The notes under the pieces were generated by a model. The model saw nothing but the letters and a program-made list of their open reading frames with translations. It did no database searches and was not told where the DNA came from. Positions 22,259-32,600 of a stretch of DNA of 64,000 bases are shown here, piece by piece. Both the position numbers and the translations under genes were made by a program. The stretch's first letter is position 1. Each line of letters starts with the position of its first letter. Source of the DNA: Neptunitalea lumnitzerae (GTDB taxonomy: Bacteria > Bacteroidota > Bacteroidia > Flavobacteriales > Flavobacteriaceae); contig NZ_BRVO01000002.1 in the NCBI RefSeq assembly GCF_027924185.1, positions 434,001 through 498,000 of the forward strand, in the 5' to 3' direction.

Positions 22259-23146
22259 CTATTTTGTTGGATATAAAACTTCAATACCAATCATAGGATT
22301 AAGAATACCTGTATCTATTCGTTTGTACTTTTCATGGTTTGTTAATACATCTTTCCATCCAGTTTGGTGATAATTAGACCAAGTTATACCCTTGTTCTCT
22401 TGACTTAATGTATACCTAAACATCGGGCCATATTTAGCATATTTTTGTTTTTCCTCGGTGGTATTAATCCATTCTACACCAATACAAATTCCTTCTTTCA
22501 AGAACATTACGTCTAAATCCTCTACATTAATCCATAATCTGTAATTTTTATTTTTAGGTTTTACATATAGATTTTTAGTATACAGTAAATCTCCAGGTAT
22601 ATGAGTTACGCTATCATATTTGTAAAATTTAATATTGAACGTAGCAATGTCATCAGCATCCTTCCGCTTTTTTAGATCTATATAAACTCTTTTTAGTTTA
22701 CCTATTTGCTTTTTAGGATTTTCTATTAACATGCAGGTCTCATATCCAATTAACGAGGTAAAACCAATATTACCTTCTTTTGGTTCTCCAATAATAATGC
22801 TTTTGGTATAATCTATTTTGGTAGAGGTTATGGTTACTTCATTTAATTCTTCAGCAAGAGGATTTAATAATATGGTAGTTATGTTTTGAATCGAACTCAA
22901 TGGAATCAATTTGGTTTCAAAGCCAAGTAATTGCACTTTAAGTGTGTCATTTTTAACTCTTTTTACTTGAAGTTCAAATTCTCCCTCTGTATTAGCATAT
23001 GTCCCTGTACCTCCTAATAAGACCAAGCTTGTAAAGGCTAATGGCGTTTGAGTAATTGAATCCTTTACAACACCTTTTATGGTTTGTGAATATGAAATAC
23101 TAAATATTAGGCATATAAAATAAAACAGTATAAAACTCTTATACAT
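22259..23146 (-). CDS. Carboxypeptidase-regulatory-like domain protein, secreted
   Basis: The 295-residue protein starts with a signal peptide ending ISYSQ. A CarboxypepD_reg-like beta domain follows at about residues 22-110 (IKGVVKDSITQTPLAFTSL, NTEGEFELQV), the type found at the front of many Bacteroidota outer-membrane proteins. The remaining 180 residues are rich in aromatic and charged residues and end in NPMIGIEVLYPTK; I do not recognise this part. It is not a TonB receptor, because no plug or barrel follows. It faces the PUL tail to tail and is probably independent of it. The function is unknown; an envelope-associated structural or adhesion role would be only a guess. Confidence 0.8.
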   Translation of the reverse strand: MYKSFILFYFICLIFSISYSQTIKGVVKDSITQTPLAFTSLVLLGGTGTYANTEGEFELQVKRVKNDTLKVQLLGFETKLIPLSSIQNITTILLNPLAEELNEVTITSTKIDYTKSIIIGEPKEGNIGFTSLIGYETCMLIENPKKQIGKLKRVYIDLKKRKDADDIATFNIKFYKYDSVTHIPGDLLYTKNLYVKPKNKNYRLWINVEDLDVMFLKEGICIGVEWINTTEEKQKYAKYGPMFRYTLSQENKGITWSNYHQTGWKDVLTNHEKYKRIDTGILNPMIGIEVLYPTK

Positions 23147-23446
23147 TATTAATCAATTTGTAAGTTATAATTTGATTTGGTCTAAATTTAAGACACAATA
23201 TCTATTAAAACTAAAAACTACAAGATTATTAAGAAATATATTATAAAAAAGAATAATAATCACATCTCGTTTGTCTCATAGAATTAATCTTTTAGTGTAA
23301 GTTAAATGGGATAATCAGGATTAGACTATCAAGGATTTCATCTCAAACGTTTTCATAAGATTAATTGATTTTAGGATGCTTTCTTTCGATGAAAGTATGC
23401 TGTAAACGCCAACAAAGATTAGTACTTTTGTTTAAAAGTTAAGGTT
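23147..23446. other. 300-bp divergent intergenic region
   Basis: No gene or RNA is recognisable in this AT-rich spacer between two divergent genes. It must hold both promoters. The clearest element is a -7 box for the rightward gene at 23423-23430. A 5-bp hairpin, CTTTC-GAT-GAAAG, lies near 23385 and is too weak to interpret. Confidence 0.6.
23423..23430 (+). promoter_or_regulatory. -7 promoter box of the DUF72 gene
   Basis: TACTTTTG matches the Bacteroidota -7 consensus TAnnTTTG and ends 16 bases before the start codon. No good -33 TTTG is seen at the right distance, so the call rests on one box. Confidence 0.4.
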
Positions 23447-24337
23447 ATGAAATTTGGAAAAGTTCTACATCCAGAGACAATCGATTTTACATTACCAAAG
23501 GACCACAATAGTAATGCTAGTATATTAGGAAATAAAAAAAGTGAGCAACTAGCAATCTCTGTAGGCTGTGCTAAATGGAATAAACAAGACTTGAAAAACT
23601 TTTATCCAAGAGGTACTAAAAATGAATTGGCATATTATGCAAGTCAATTTAATAGTATTGAATTAAACGCTACTTTTTACAGAAATTTTCCTATATCACA
23701 ATTTGAGAAATGGCACGATACAGTACCTGATAATTTTAAGTTTTACCCTAAAATTATGCAAAGGATTAGCCATTTAAAAAGGCTCAAAGATATTGATGAT
23801 GCTTTAAATGAATGTTTGGATGGCTTTGTTCATTTAAAAGATAAACTTGGAACTACATTCTTACAATTACACAATAATTTTGCTCCTAAAGATTTTAATA
23901 GGGTAGTACACTTTGCAGAAATTTGGCCTAAAGAATTACCCCTAGCCATAGAGTTTAGACATACAGATTGGTACAATGATGATACAATAGCCAACGAATT
24001 GTATGATTTATTAGAAACTAACAATATTACCAATGTACTAGTTGACACCGCAGGTAGAAGAGATTTACTACATATGAAATTAACTAATAAAGAAGCTTTT
24101 GTTAGGTATGTAGGAGCCAATCATGAATCTGATTACCAAAGGCTAGATGATTGGATAGATAGAATATGTACTTGGCAAGCGTTAGGGTTAGAAAAGCTGA
24201 ACTTTTTTATACATCAAAATGTAGAGGAGGCATCGCCACTGCTTTCTGCATATTTTATAGAAAAATTAAACAAAAGAATAGGAACAACAATACATATTCC
24301 CCAAACATTAAATACAAATAAAAATTTATTTTCATGA
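23447..24337 (+). CDS. DUF72 domain protein (YecE-like)
   Basis: This 296-residue protein belongs to the DUF72/YecE family, a TIM-barrel-like family of unsettled biochemical role. Visible family features are ISVGCAKWNKQDLKNFYP near residue 40, YYASQFNSIELNATFYR, the strand FLQLHNNFAPKD, and the acidic motif AIEFRHTDWYND around residue 167. Its last four bases (ATGA) overlap the start of the thioesterase gene, so the two are translated from one message. It is preceded by the divergent 300-base spacer with a promoter box. The family name is certain; no reaction should be assigned. Confidence 0.88.
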   Translation: MKFGKVLHPETIDFTLPKDHNSNASILGNKKSEQLAISVGCAKWNKQDLKNFYPRGTKNELAYYASQFNSIELNATFYRNFPISQFEKWHDTVPDNFKFYPKIMQRISHLKRLKDIDDALNECLDGFVHLKDKLGTTFLQLHNNFAPKDFNRVVHFAEIWPKELPLAIEFRHTDWYNDDTIANELYDLLETNNITNVLVDTAGRRDLLHMKLTNKEAFVRYVGANHESDYQRLDDWIDRICTWQALGLEKLNFFIHQNVEEASPLLSAYFIEKLNKRIGTTIHIPQTLNTNKNLFS

Positions 24338-24729
24338 GATTTCACACACGTAAATGGGTAAAGCCCGAAGACTTAAATGCTAACGGAACACTATTTGGTG
24401 GTAAACTGTTAGCTTGGATTGATGAAGAAGCGGCTTTATATTCAATAATTCAATTAGAAAACAATAGGGTAGTAACCAAGTTTATGTCTGAAATAAACTT
24501 TATGAGTTCTGCCAGACAAGGTGATATTGTAGAGATTGGTATAGAGGTTAATAAGTTTGGTACTTCTTCTTTAGTTTTAAAATCGGAAGTACGTAATAAA
24601 ATGACCCGCGAGACCATTATTACAGTTGAAAATATAATAATGGTTAACCTAGGTGAAGATGGAAGACCAAAACCCCATGGGAAAACTAAAATTGAGTACG
24701 TGAGGGATCGTCTGGCTTCTGAAAACTAG
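24334..24729 (+). CDS. Acyl-CoA thioesterase, hot-dog fold (YciA-like)
   Basis: This 131-residue single hot-dog domain hydrolyses acyl-CoA thioesters and probably forms hexamers like YciA. The motif NANGTLFGGKLLAWIDEEAA carries the helix and catalytic acid characteristic of the family, and SARQGDIVEIGIEVNKFGTS the strands. The start overlaps the DUF72 stop by 4 bases. Its 3' end overlaps the convergent MscS gene by 44 bases, so the last 14 codons are also coding on the other strand, and no terminator can sit between the two genes. The acyl-chain preference is not readable. Confidence 0.9.
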   Translation: MRFHTRKWVKPEDLNANGTLFGGKLLAWIDEEAALYSIIQLENNRVVTKFMSEINFMSSARQGDIVEIGIEVNKFGTSSLVLKSEVRNKMTRETIITVENIIMVNLGEDGRPKPHGKTKIEYVRDRLASEN

Positions 24730-25993
24730 AAGCAGCATTTAGTTTTAGAACATCTTTACCTGTAGGATATTCAAAAATTTCCAAATCGAAATATGTAACT
24801 GCAGCTATAAGATGTTCAAAAACATCTGCCATAATACGTTCATAATTAACCCAACGTTTATCACTACTAAAAGCATATATTTCCAAAGGAATACCTTGTG
24901 GCGTAGGTGGTAAATGTCTTGTCATCATAAGCATATCCTTATTTAAAGCAGGGTGATTTTTCAGATATTCATCACAGTATTTTCTAAACAAACCTAAATT
25001 TGTTTGTCCTCTGCCATTTACCAAAATAGATTTATCGTATCCTTTAGCATCATTAAACTTATCTATATCTTTCTGTCTGTGGTAAATATATTCTTTAACA
25101 TCTTGAATTTTTGAAAACTTTTCTAAATCTTCTACCGTTAAAAACTTAATACTATTACTTTTTAAATAGATAGCTCTTTTAATTCTTCTACCATCACTAT
25201 TTTGCATTCCTCTCCAGTTTTGAAAAGAATCTGAGATAAGTGCATAAGTAGGTATCGTGGTAATGGTATTGTCAAAGTTTTTTACCTTAACGGTTGTTAA
25301 ATTTATTTCTATTACATCTCCATCTGCACCATACTTCTGCTGGGTTATCCAATCACCAACACGTACCATATCATTTACAGAAACTTGTATACTGGCTACA
25401 AACCCTAAGATAGTATCTTTAAACACCAATAAAATTATTGCAGAAGCAGCACCTAGAGTTCCTAAGGAAGTTATTAGACTTTTATTGGTTAATTCCGAGA
25501 AAATAAATAAGCCCGCTATACACCAAAAAACAATAATCATAATTTGAGCAAAGCTATCTACCGGTTTATCAGCAAAAGCCTCCTTTGTTTTTAAAAAGTC
25601 TCTCGTAGTTTTTACCAAACTTCTTAGTATCCAAACCACTAAAACAATCATGTAAATATCACTTACTTTCAAGGCAAGTTTTCCCCAATCTGTATAGTCA
25701 GAAAAAATGCTTGGTATAATATTTACAACTAGAATTAAAGGTAGGATGTGCCCAACATACTTAGGAAAATTACTGATAACCAGAAAGTCATCGAAAGTAG
25801 TTTTGGTTTTATTAGAAAATGCTTTGAAAAAAGAAACGATAATCTTTCTAGAAAACCAATCGAAAATTAAAACAATTAAAACAACTAAAACAATATTAGT
25901 GAGTAAATTAGCATTGATTGCTAATTTTTCCTCAACACCATGGTCTATTAAGTAATTATAAACTAATCTTGTTAGCCATTCTAAAGAATTCAT
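24686..25993 (-). CDS. MscS-family mechanosensitive ion channel
   Basis: This 435-residue inner-membrane channel opens under membrane tension to release solutes. Transmembrane helices fall at about residues 27-47, 75-93, 108-127 and 145-165, followed by the pore-lining glycine/alanine-rich helix GTLGAASAIILLVFKDTILG and the MscS beta domain starting VRVGDWITQ. The size and four or more N-terminal helices place it with the larger YnaI/YbdG-like members rather than minimal MscS. The C-terminal codons overlap the thioesterase gene tail to tail. A -7 box on the - strand at 26029-26036 is suitably placed, so it need not depend on the upstream penicillin-binding protein gene. Confidence 0.92.
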   Translation of the reverse strand: MNSLEWLTRLVYNYLIDHGVEEKLAINANLLTNIVLVVLIVLIFDWFSRKIIVSFFKAFSNKTKTTFDDFLVISNFPKYVGHILPLILVVNIIPSIFSDYTDWGKLALKVSDIYMIVLVVWILRSLVKTTRDFLKTKEAFADKPVDSFAQIMIIVFWCIAGLFIFSELTNKSLITSLGTLGAASAIILLVFKDTILGFVASIQVSVNDMVRVGDWITQQKYGADGDVIEINLTTVKVKNFDNTITTIPTYALISDSFQNWRGMQNSDGRRIKRAIYLKSNSIKFLTVEDLEKFSKIQDVKEYIYHRQKDIDKFNDAKGYDKSILVNGRGQTNLGLFRKYCDEYLKNHPALNKDMLMMTRHLPPTPQGIPLEIYAFSSDKRWVNYERIMADVFEHLIAAVTYFDLEIFEYPTGKDVLKLNAASSFQKPDDPSRTQF

Positions 25994-26028
25994 ACTATCT
26001 ATTTTCTAGAAAATTTGCTGCTAAATTA

Positions 26029-26036
26029 CAAAATTA
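26029..26036 (-). promoter_or_regulatory. -7 promoter box of the MscS gene
   Basis: On the - strand this reads TAATTTTG, an exact TAnnTTTG match, 35 bases ahead of the start codon. A -33 element is not clear. Confidence 0.4.
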
Positions 26037-26046
26037 GTTTTCTCAA

Positions 26047-28401
26047 TTACTTGTTCTTTTTCTTTTTTAAGAAAGAGAAAAATCCTTTTTTCTCTTTCTT
26101 GGTTTTTTCCTCTTTATCTTCATCTTTCCCTGAGGATACTTTAATTGTATTTGGATTTCCAAAAACCCGTTCTACAAAGGTTTCTTGATGTCTGTCTTCA
26201 CATTCTAAAGCAGTCATTACTTCTTCAGAAGGTTCTTCAAAAGTGGCATTTGTAATATTATTAAACTTATTGTTTTTTGAGAGTTGAGAATAGAAATTTC
26301 CGAACATTGGTAGTGCTGCATTAGCTCCTTGACCAATTCTGGTACTATTAAAGCCTATTTGGTGTTCATCATTCCCAACCCAAGTTACAGTTACTAGTTT
26401 AGGTGTAATACCAATAAACCAAGCATCTTTATTATCTTGTGTAGTACCTGTTTTACCCGCAATGTCATTATTCAAATGATAAGCATAACGAAGTCTTTTA
26501 GCCGTTCCTTTATCAACAGTGGTCTTTAAAAACTCTATCATTACCTGCCTTGTTTTATCTGTAAAAGCTTTGTCATTCTTCACTGTATTTTTATCATTCT
26601 CCATAATTACATTCCCATTTTTGTCTTCAATTCTAACAATAAAATAGGGGGTAACCGGTTTACTTTCATTCACAAAACTAGCATAAGAGCCTGCCATATC
26701 TTTAATAGAAATACCAGCAGTACCTAAAGCTATTGAAGATACTTGTGGCAAATCTTCTTCAATGCCCATTTTTTTAGCTTGTTTTATCACATTGTCCACT
26801 CCAACATGTTTCAATACCTTTACTGCTATGGTATTTACAGAATTACTAAGAGCATATTTTAAGCTATAGAAAGTGTGTTCATCATCTTCATCATTAGTAG
26901 TGGCATTTTCTGGTCTCCAGTTGTCATCTTCTTCATAGGTAACAGCTTCAATAGAAAAGTAAGAACATGGAGCCACTCCATTTTCTAAAGCAGTAGTATA
27001 TACAAACGGTTTAAAGGTAGATCCTACTTGCCTTTTACTTTGTGAAATGTGATCGTATTTAAAATGCTTAAAATTTACACCTCCTATATACGATCTTATT
27101 GCACCATCGGAAGGATCAATAGCTACAAAACCAGTGTTTAACTGTTTAAGTTGATATTCTAAACTATCTAATGGAGAAATTTCTAATATTGTATCTGTAG
27201 TACCGTTAAATACATCTATTAAGTGTTTTTGACTTAAGCTATCCATTATAGCTTTTTCTGATAGTCCGTTCTTTTTTAAGAGCTGATATTTAGGAATACG
27301 TTTTACATAAGACTTAAAAATCTTCTTATTTTGAGCCCAAGGAGCATACTTACCATAAGCTTTTTCATATTGATTTTGAATACTGCTCATATGCTTTTGC
27401 ATAGATGCTTCAGCTATTTCTTGCATCTCAAGATCTAAAGTTGTGTAGATCTTTAAACCATCTTTATACATATCATAAGAACTACCGTCTGGTTTCTTAA
27501 TATCTTTTAGTAGTTTTAGTGCTTCTTGTCTAACACGTTCTCTAAAATACGGGGCAGTACCTTCATCATATTGAAAACTTCTATAAGACAACTCTATATC
27601 TTTAACAGTAGTAGTGTCGGCAGTTTCTTTACTTAAATAACCATATTTAACCATTTGAGAAATAACTGTATTTCTACGTCTCAAACTATTTTCTTTATAT
27701 AACCTTGGATTATATCCATTATTAGCCTTCAAAGTACCGATAAGCGTAGCAGATTCTTCTAGGTTTAATTGTGAAACCTCTTTATTAAAAAATTTCTTTG
27801 CAGCACTTTCAATTCCGTAAGTATTGTCGCTAAAAGTTACCGTATTAAGATATAACTCAATTATTTCTTCTTTACTATAAATGTCTTCTAAACGACCAGC
27901 AACAATGGCTTCTTTATATTTGTTTACTGGCATTGAGAATATACCCAATTCTTCTCTACCAAAAAGATTCTTTGCTAATTGCATAGTAATAGTACTACCA
28001 CCACCGGCTGAATCATCTTGTAGAAGAATAGACTTAATAAGCACTCTAAATAAACTTTTAGTGTCTACACCATTGTGCTCAAAAAAACGTGCATCTTCTG
28101 TGGCTACAAGTGCATCAACTAAATGCTTTGGCAATTGATGAAAGCTAGTAAGCTCACGGTCATAGATAAAATATTTACCTATTAAATCTCCGTTCATATC
28201 ATAAATACCCGAAGCCACTGCTTGTTTTATAGAGGTGATTTCCTTCTTATCTGGTACCTTTCCCCAGAAACCAAAATAGACACTCCCCATAAATAACAGT
28301 AAGAGTAAAAAGCAGCTTGATAAAAAAATCAGCGCAATTTTCACATATTTGTTTGCTTTAAGCTTCGAAAAAAAAGTCTTAAGTTTTGATGCTTTCTCCA
28401 T
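26047..28401 (-). CDS. Class A penicillin-binding protein 1A-type (glycosyltransferase/transpeptidase)
   Basis: This enzyme polymerises and cross-links peptidoglycan at the outer face of the inner membrane. I prefer the ATG at 28401 (MEKASKLK) over 28413. A membrane helix lies at about residues 22-46. The GT51 glycosyltransferase domain follows (about 65-240), with ATEDARFFEHNG, GSTITMQLAKN and ELYLNTVTFSDNTYG. The transpeptidase has S461 in GSTFKPF, the SxN motif in LSNSVNT, and K650 in GKTGTTQ (numbering from 28401). The tail is a lysine/glutamate-rich segment ending FLKKKKNK. The length is usual for PBP1A-like proteins. It lies 115 bases downstream of the efflux adaptor gene on the same strand, with no obvious terminator between them. 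Confidence 0.94.
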   Translation of the reverse strand: MEKASKLKTFFSKLKANKYVKIALIFLSSCFLLLLLFMGSVYFGFWGKVPDKKEITSIKQAVASGIYDMNGDLIGKYFIYDRELTSFHQLPKHLVDALVATEDARFFEHNGVDTKSLFRVLIKSILLQDDSAGGGSTITMQLAKNLFGREELGIFSMPVNKYKEAIVAGRLEDIYSKEEIIELYLNTVTFSDNTYGIESAAKKFFNKEVSQLNLEESATLIGTLKANNGYNPRLYKENSLRRRNTVISQMVKYGYLSKETADTTTVKDIELSYRSFQYDEGTAPYFRERVRQEALKLLKDIKKPDGSSYDMYKDGLKIYTTLDLEMQEIAEASMQKHMSSIQNQYEKAYGKYAPWAQNKKIFKSYVKRIPKYQLLKKNGLSEKAIMDSLSQKHLIDVFNGTTDTILEISPLDSLEYQLKQLNTGFVAIDPSDGAIRSYIGGVNFKHFKYDHISQSKRQVGSTFKPFVYTTALENGVAPCSYFSIEAVTYEEDDNWRPENATTNDEDDEHTFYSLKYALSNSVNTIAVKVLKHVGVDNVIKQAKKMGIEEDLPQVSSIALGTAGISIKDMAGSYASFVNESKPVTPYFIVRIEDKNGNVIMENDKNTVKNDKAFTDKTRQVMIEFLKTTVDKGTAKRLRYAYHLNNDIAGKTGTTQDNKDAWFIGITPKLVTVTWVGNDEHQIGFNSTRIGQGANAALPMFGNFYSQLSKNNKFNNITNATFEEPSEEVMTALECEDRHQETFVERVFGNPNTIKVSSGKDEDKEEKTKKEKKGFFSFLKKKKNK

Positions 28402-28528
28402 ATAAGCAAACAAACAAATATGATTTAAATTACGCTGTTAAATAGCTATTAAAATTTATTATTAAGAGTCCTAAATTTTACTCAATAATCATTATTAGAT
28501 TTTCAATATACTTATCTATGCTTTATTC

Positions 28529-29641
28529 TTACAAATAAGAAATACCACTTACAAGTATTGCATTATTACTATAAATATCTGAAACAGAAATCATTTCTTC
28601 ATTTATTAAATACTCTTTCATAGGAATTTTAGTGAAATAGTATCCTTGATTATCTTGCTTCTCTAGTACATATATAAAAGCATTTTCATTGTCCTGTTTC
28701 AATGCTGTAATTTGAATGGCGTTTTGCTTTTTACTTCCAGTAATTATCTTGGAATTCACATACATACCTACCGAAAAGTTTACCTTTTCTTCATTATCTA
28801 TATGAGCGTGAACAGTTGTTGTTTTATTTTCTGAAATAGTGTTTCCTACTAAATGAACACTTCCTGTATATACTTCTTCAGATGCTTCTAGTACACTAAA
28901 CTTAATTTTTTGCTCTTTTTTTACTTTCAAAATATCTTTTTCAAAAACTGAAAGTTCTAAGTGCAAATGATCATTATTGATAATTTCCATCAATTCATCT
29001 GTAGGTGATATATAACTACCTATACTAAATGAGATATTACCAATAGTACCTGATATGGGAGCATATATAGCTATGGTAGATGAAAAATTCCCTTTTAAAA
29101 TATTTTTGGGGCTTAAATTCATCATACTTATCTTCTTTTCTAAACCTTTATAAGTTGCAGTAGCTGCATAATAGTCACTCTTGGCTTTCAAATACTTTTT
29201 TTCAGAAGAAATGTTTTCATCGTATAGTTTTTCTTGTCTCTTATATTCAGATTCTAAAAATTCTAAACGTTGTGCCGTTTCCATATATTCTTGTTGTATG
29301 GTAACAAATTCAGGATTTTTCAATGTTAGTAATAAAGTTCCTTTGGTTACTTTATCTCCTATCAAATACGGACTTTTTTTAACATATCCTGCCATAAAAG
29401 TTCTTATCGATGCTCTATTCTGAGGAGGAACATCAATAACACCATTTGCACTTATGTAAGTTTCAAAGGTGTAGGGGGTAGGCTTTTCAATTTTCATATG
29501 GTTGGTATCAAATTGTTCATTACTAACAAAAATTAAATTAGACGCTTCACCCACAGGACTTGCTATTATTTCCGTTTCTTGTTTATTTTCTGAACAAGAA
29601 ATCAATAGCAAGAAACTTATGATATATAATAGATTTTTCAT
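28529..29641 (-). CDS. RND efflux periplasmic adaptor lipoprotein (CusB/CzcB type)
   Basis: This membrane-fusion protein bridges the RND pump and the outer-membrane channel. The lipoprotein signal ends LLLISC. Then come a beta-barrel strand region, a lipoyl half-motif (GYVKKSPYLIGDKVTKG, about 88-105), an alpha-helical hairpin (about 115-170, rich in E/K/Y), the second lipoyl half (IYAPISGTIGNISF, about 192-205) and the barrel and membrane-proximal domains. The length of 370 residues fits. It starts 9 bases after the pump gene ends, in the order pump then adaptor. The metal cannot be read from the adaptor; no Met- or His-rich N-terminal extension is seen. Confidence 0.9.
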   Translation of the reverse strand: MKNLLYIISFLLLISCSENKQETEIIASPVGEASNLIFVSNEQFDTNHMKIEKPTPYTFETYISANGVIDVPPQNRASIRTFMAGYVKKSPYLIGDKVTKGTLLLTLKNPEFVTIQQEYMETAQRLEFLESEYKRQEKLYDENISSEKKYLKAKSDYYAATATYKGLEKKISMMNLSPKNILKGNFSSTIAIYAPISGTIGNISFSIGSYISPTDELMEIINNDHLHLELSVFEKDILKVKKEQKIKFSVLEASEEVYTGSVHLVGNTISENKTTTVHAHIDNEEKVNFSVGMYVNSKIITGSKKQNAIQITALKQDNENAFIYVLEKQDNQGYYFTKIPMKEYLINEEMISVSDIYSNNAILVSGISYL

Positions 29642-29650
29642 TGTATGCTG

Positions 29651-32600
29651 TTATAAGGTTAAATAGTTAAATTCAATAACAATATTGTTATACTCGTAAA
29701 GTGCTTTCAGGTAATTTAGTTTAGTTTTCATGGCCGTTTCTATACTCTGTATGTATTGAAAAAAATCAATTTCTCCATTTTTAAAACTCATGTCAGCTGT
29801 TTTTATAATTTCTTCCGTTAAAGCATTCCCTTCTTTTTCATAATAATTCAACTCCAACTGCTGCTTTTCTAAATTATTGAGTAAAATATGTTTGTGCGTT
29901 TCTACTTGAGAAGAATAGGATGCTAATTGATAAGCTGCTGCATTACTTCTATACTTTGCTGCTTTTATTTTAGAATTCTTACCTCCAAACAAAATCGGGA
30001 TATCTAATCCTATATGATATCCAGAAGGCGTAGTTTGTAAGTTGCTATTAGTACCAAAAAAGTATCCTAAAGTGATATCAGGTAACAGATTTTGCCTTTC
30101 ATTCTTATACTCATAATCCATCAATTTTTTTTGATTTTCAAATAAGGAAATCAATTCATTGTTTTCTAACGATACTTCTTTTAAAAGTAATTTTGATAGC
30201 GTATCATCTTTTAAAGTAAAAACATATCTGTTCTGAACATTTTCATATAGTATGTTATAGGCATTTTTCTTTTCACTATTTGCAGAAGCCACTGCAATTG
30301 CTATCTCTTTACTTTTGGTTTGAGCAGTTATTTTTTCCAAATAGTTTGTTTCACCTAATTCAAATCTTCGTGACGCTGCATGGGAAAAGTTACTATACAA
30401 ACTGTCTAAAAAAGTATAAATACGTTGTTTTTCAGAGGTATATCTTACATTATTTAATTGTAAAAGCACCTTTTTTATAAGTTGTTTTTGAAGCAGCTCT
30501 TTTTTACTTTTTTCAACTTCATAAGCTTGTTTCAGCATTCTATGTTTAGCACCATAAACTGTAGGGAAATTAAAATTTTGTTGAATTCCAAATACCTTTA
30601 ACGGTAGGTTATTAGTAGCTAAATTATTTTCGTCATATTCATAATAGATATTGGTTTTATCAAAATCAAAGGCCATACCCATAGCTGCATCAACGGCATT
30701 CACTTGTTCAGAAGCAGCCTTTAGTTCCAAATTGTTTACCCGAACACTGTCTAAGACTTCTTTAGTAGATAATTCTATTGTTTGTGCAAATACCCTATTA
30801 GAACTTAAAGAAATGAATGAGATTAAGATAATAATTATGGTAGCGTTAGGTTTTACTTTAATTTTTTGATTAAACATTTTATACAAAACTGGTAAAACAA
30901 TTAATGTTAATAGTGTAGCTGTTATTAAACCTCCTATAACTACAGTAGCTAACGGACGTTGAACTTCAGCTCCGGCATTTGTAGAAATGGCCATTGGTAA
31001 AAAACCTAGTGCGGCGGCTGATGCTGTTATTAGTACAGGTCTCAAACGTTCATTTGCTGCAGTTATTAACGTTTCTGTTACAGATGCGTGATCTTTTGCT
31101 AACTTATCTTTAAAATGCTCTATTAAAACGATACCGTTTAACACTACAATACCAAATAATGCAATAAAACCAACTCCTGCAGAAATACTAAAAGGTAAAC
31201 CTCTTAACCATAAAAATAAAATACCCCCAACACTAGCCAATGGAATAGCTGAGAATACAATAAGCGTTTCCTTCAGTGAAGAAAAAGCAAAATAAAGCAT
31301 TACAAATATTAAGGCTAAAGCAATAGGCACCGCTATAAGCAAACGGTTTCTAGCACTTTGTAAGTTTTCAAATTGCCCTCCATATTTAATTACATATCCG
31401 GTGGGTAATTTTAATTTAGCATCAATAATACGTTCAATATCATCTACAACAGATTGCAAATCTCTATTTCTAACATTTATACCCACAACAATACGTCTAT
31501 TAGTATCATCTCTAGAAATTTGAGCAGGACCTTTTGTATATACTATCTCCGCCAATTCCTCTAAAGGAACTTGTACTCCTAATGGCGTAGTTACATACAA
31601 ACGTTCAAGACTATTAATTCCTTTTTTGTAATTAGTATCTAACCTTACAACTAAGTCAAATCGTTTTTCTCCTTCAAAAACATTACCTGCTTTGGTTCCC
31701 GCAAAATTCATGCTTATAAGATGATTTACTTCTTCAACTGATACTCCATATCTAGCAAGCTTGGCTCTGTTATAAGAAACCTTCATTTGGGGTAGACCTT
31801 CAACTTTTTCAACAGAAATATCAGAAGCACCTTCCACATTTTTTATAAGTTCTTTAATCTCATTTGCTTTGTTTGCTAAAACACTAAGATCTTCACCAAA
31901 TATTTTAACAGCAATATCAGATTTCACCCCGGTTACTAACTCGTTGAATCGCATCTCAATAGGTTGCGTAAATTCAACTTCTAGATTAGGTATAATTTCT
32001 AATTTCTCTTTGAACTTATCCGCAAGCTCATCTTTGCTAGAGGCAGATGTCCATTCATCTTTGGGTCTTAATTTTATAATAATGTCCGAATCCTCCATTG
32101 ACATTGGATCGGTAGGTACTTCTGCGGCACCAATTCTACTAACTATTTGTTCTACTTCCGGAAAGTTTTCTAATAGTATATTCTCTATTTTAGTAGTTAT
32201 TTCAGTAGTTTGCTTTAAAGATGTTCCTGTTGGTAACACTGGTTGAATTACAAAATCTCCCTCATCTAATGTTGGCACAAATTCACTTCCCATTGTAGAG
32301 AATATATATCCACCAATTAATACTAAAACTACACTGAAACTTAATACAGTTTTCTTGTATTCCATACATTTTACAATAACAGGCAGATATATTTTGTGTA
32401 GAAAGTTCATTAACCGCACTGAGATATTCCTTTTAGTAGGAGAAGAGGGTTTTAAAAATAAAGAAGACACAACAGGTACATATGTTAAACAGAATAGCAT
32501 AGCACCAATTAAAGCAAAACTAAACGTTAATGCCATAGGTATAAACATTTTACCTTCAACACCTTGCAATGAAAATATTGGAATAAAAACGATAAGAATA

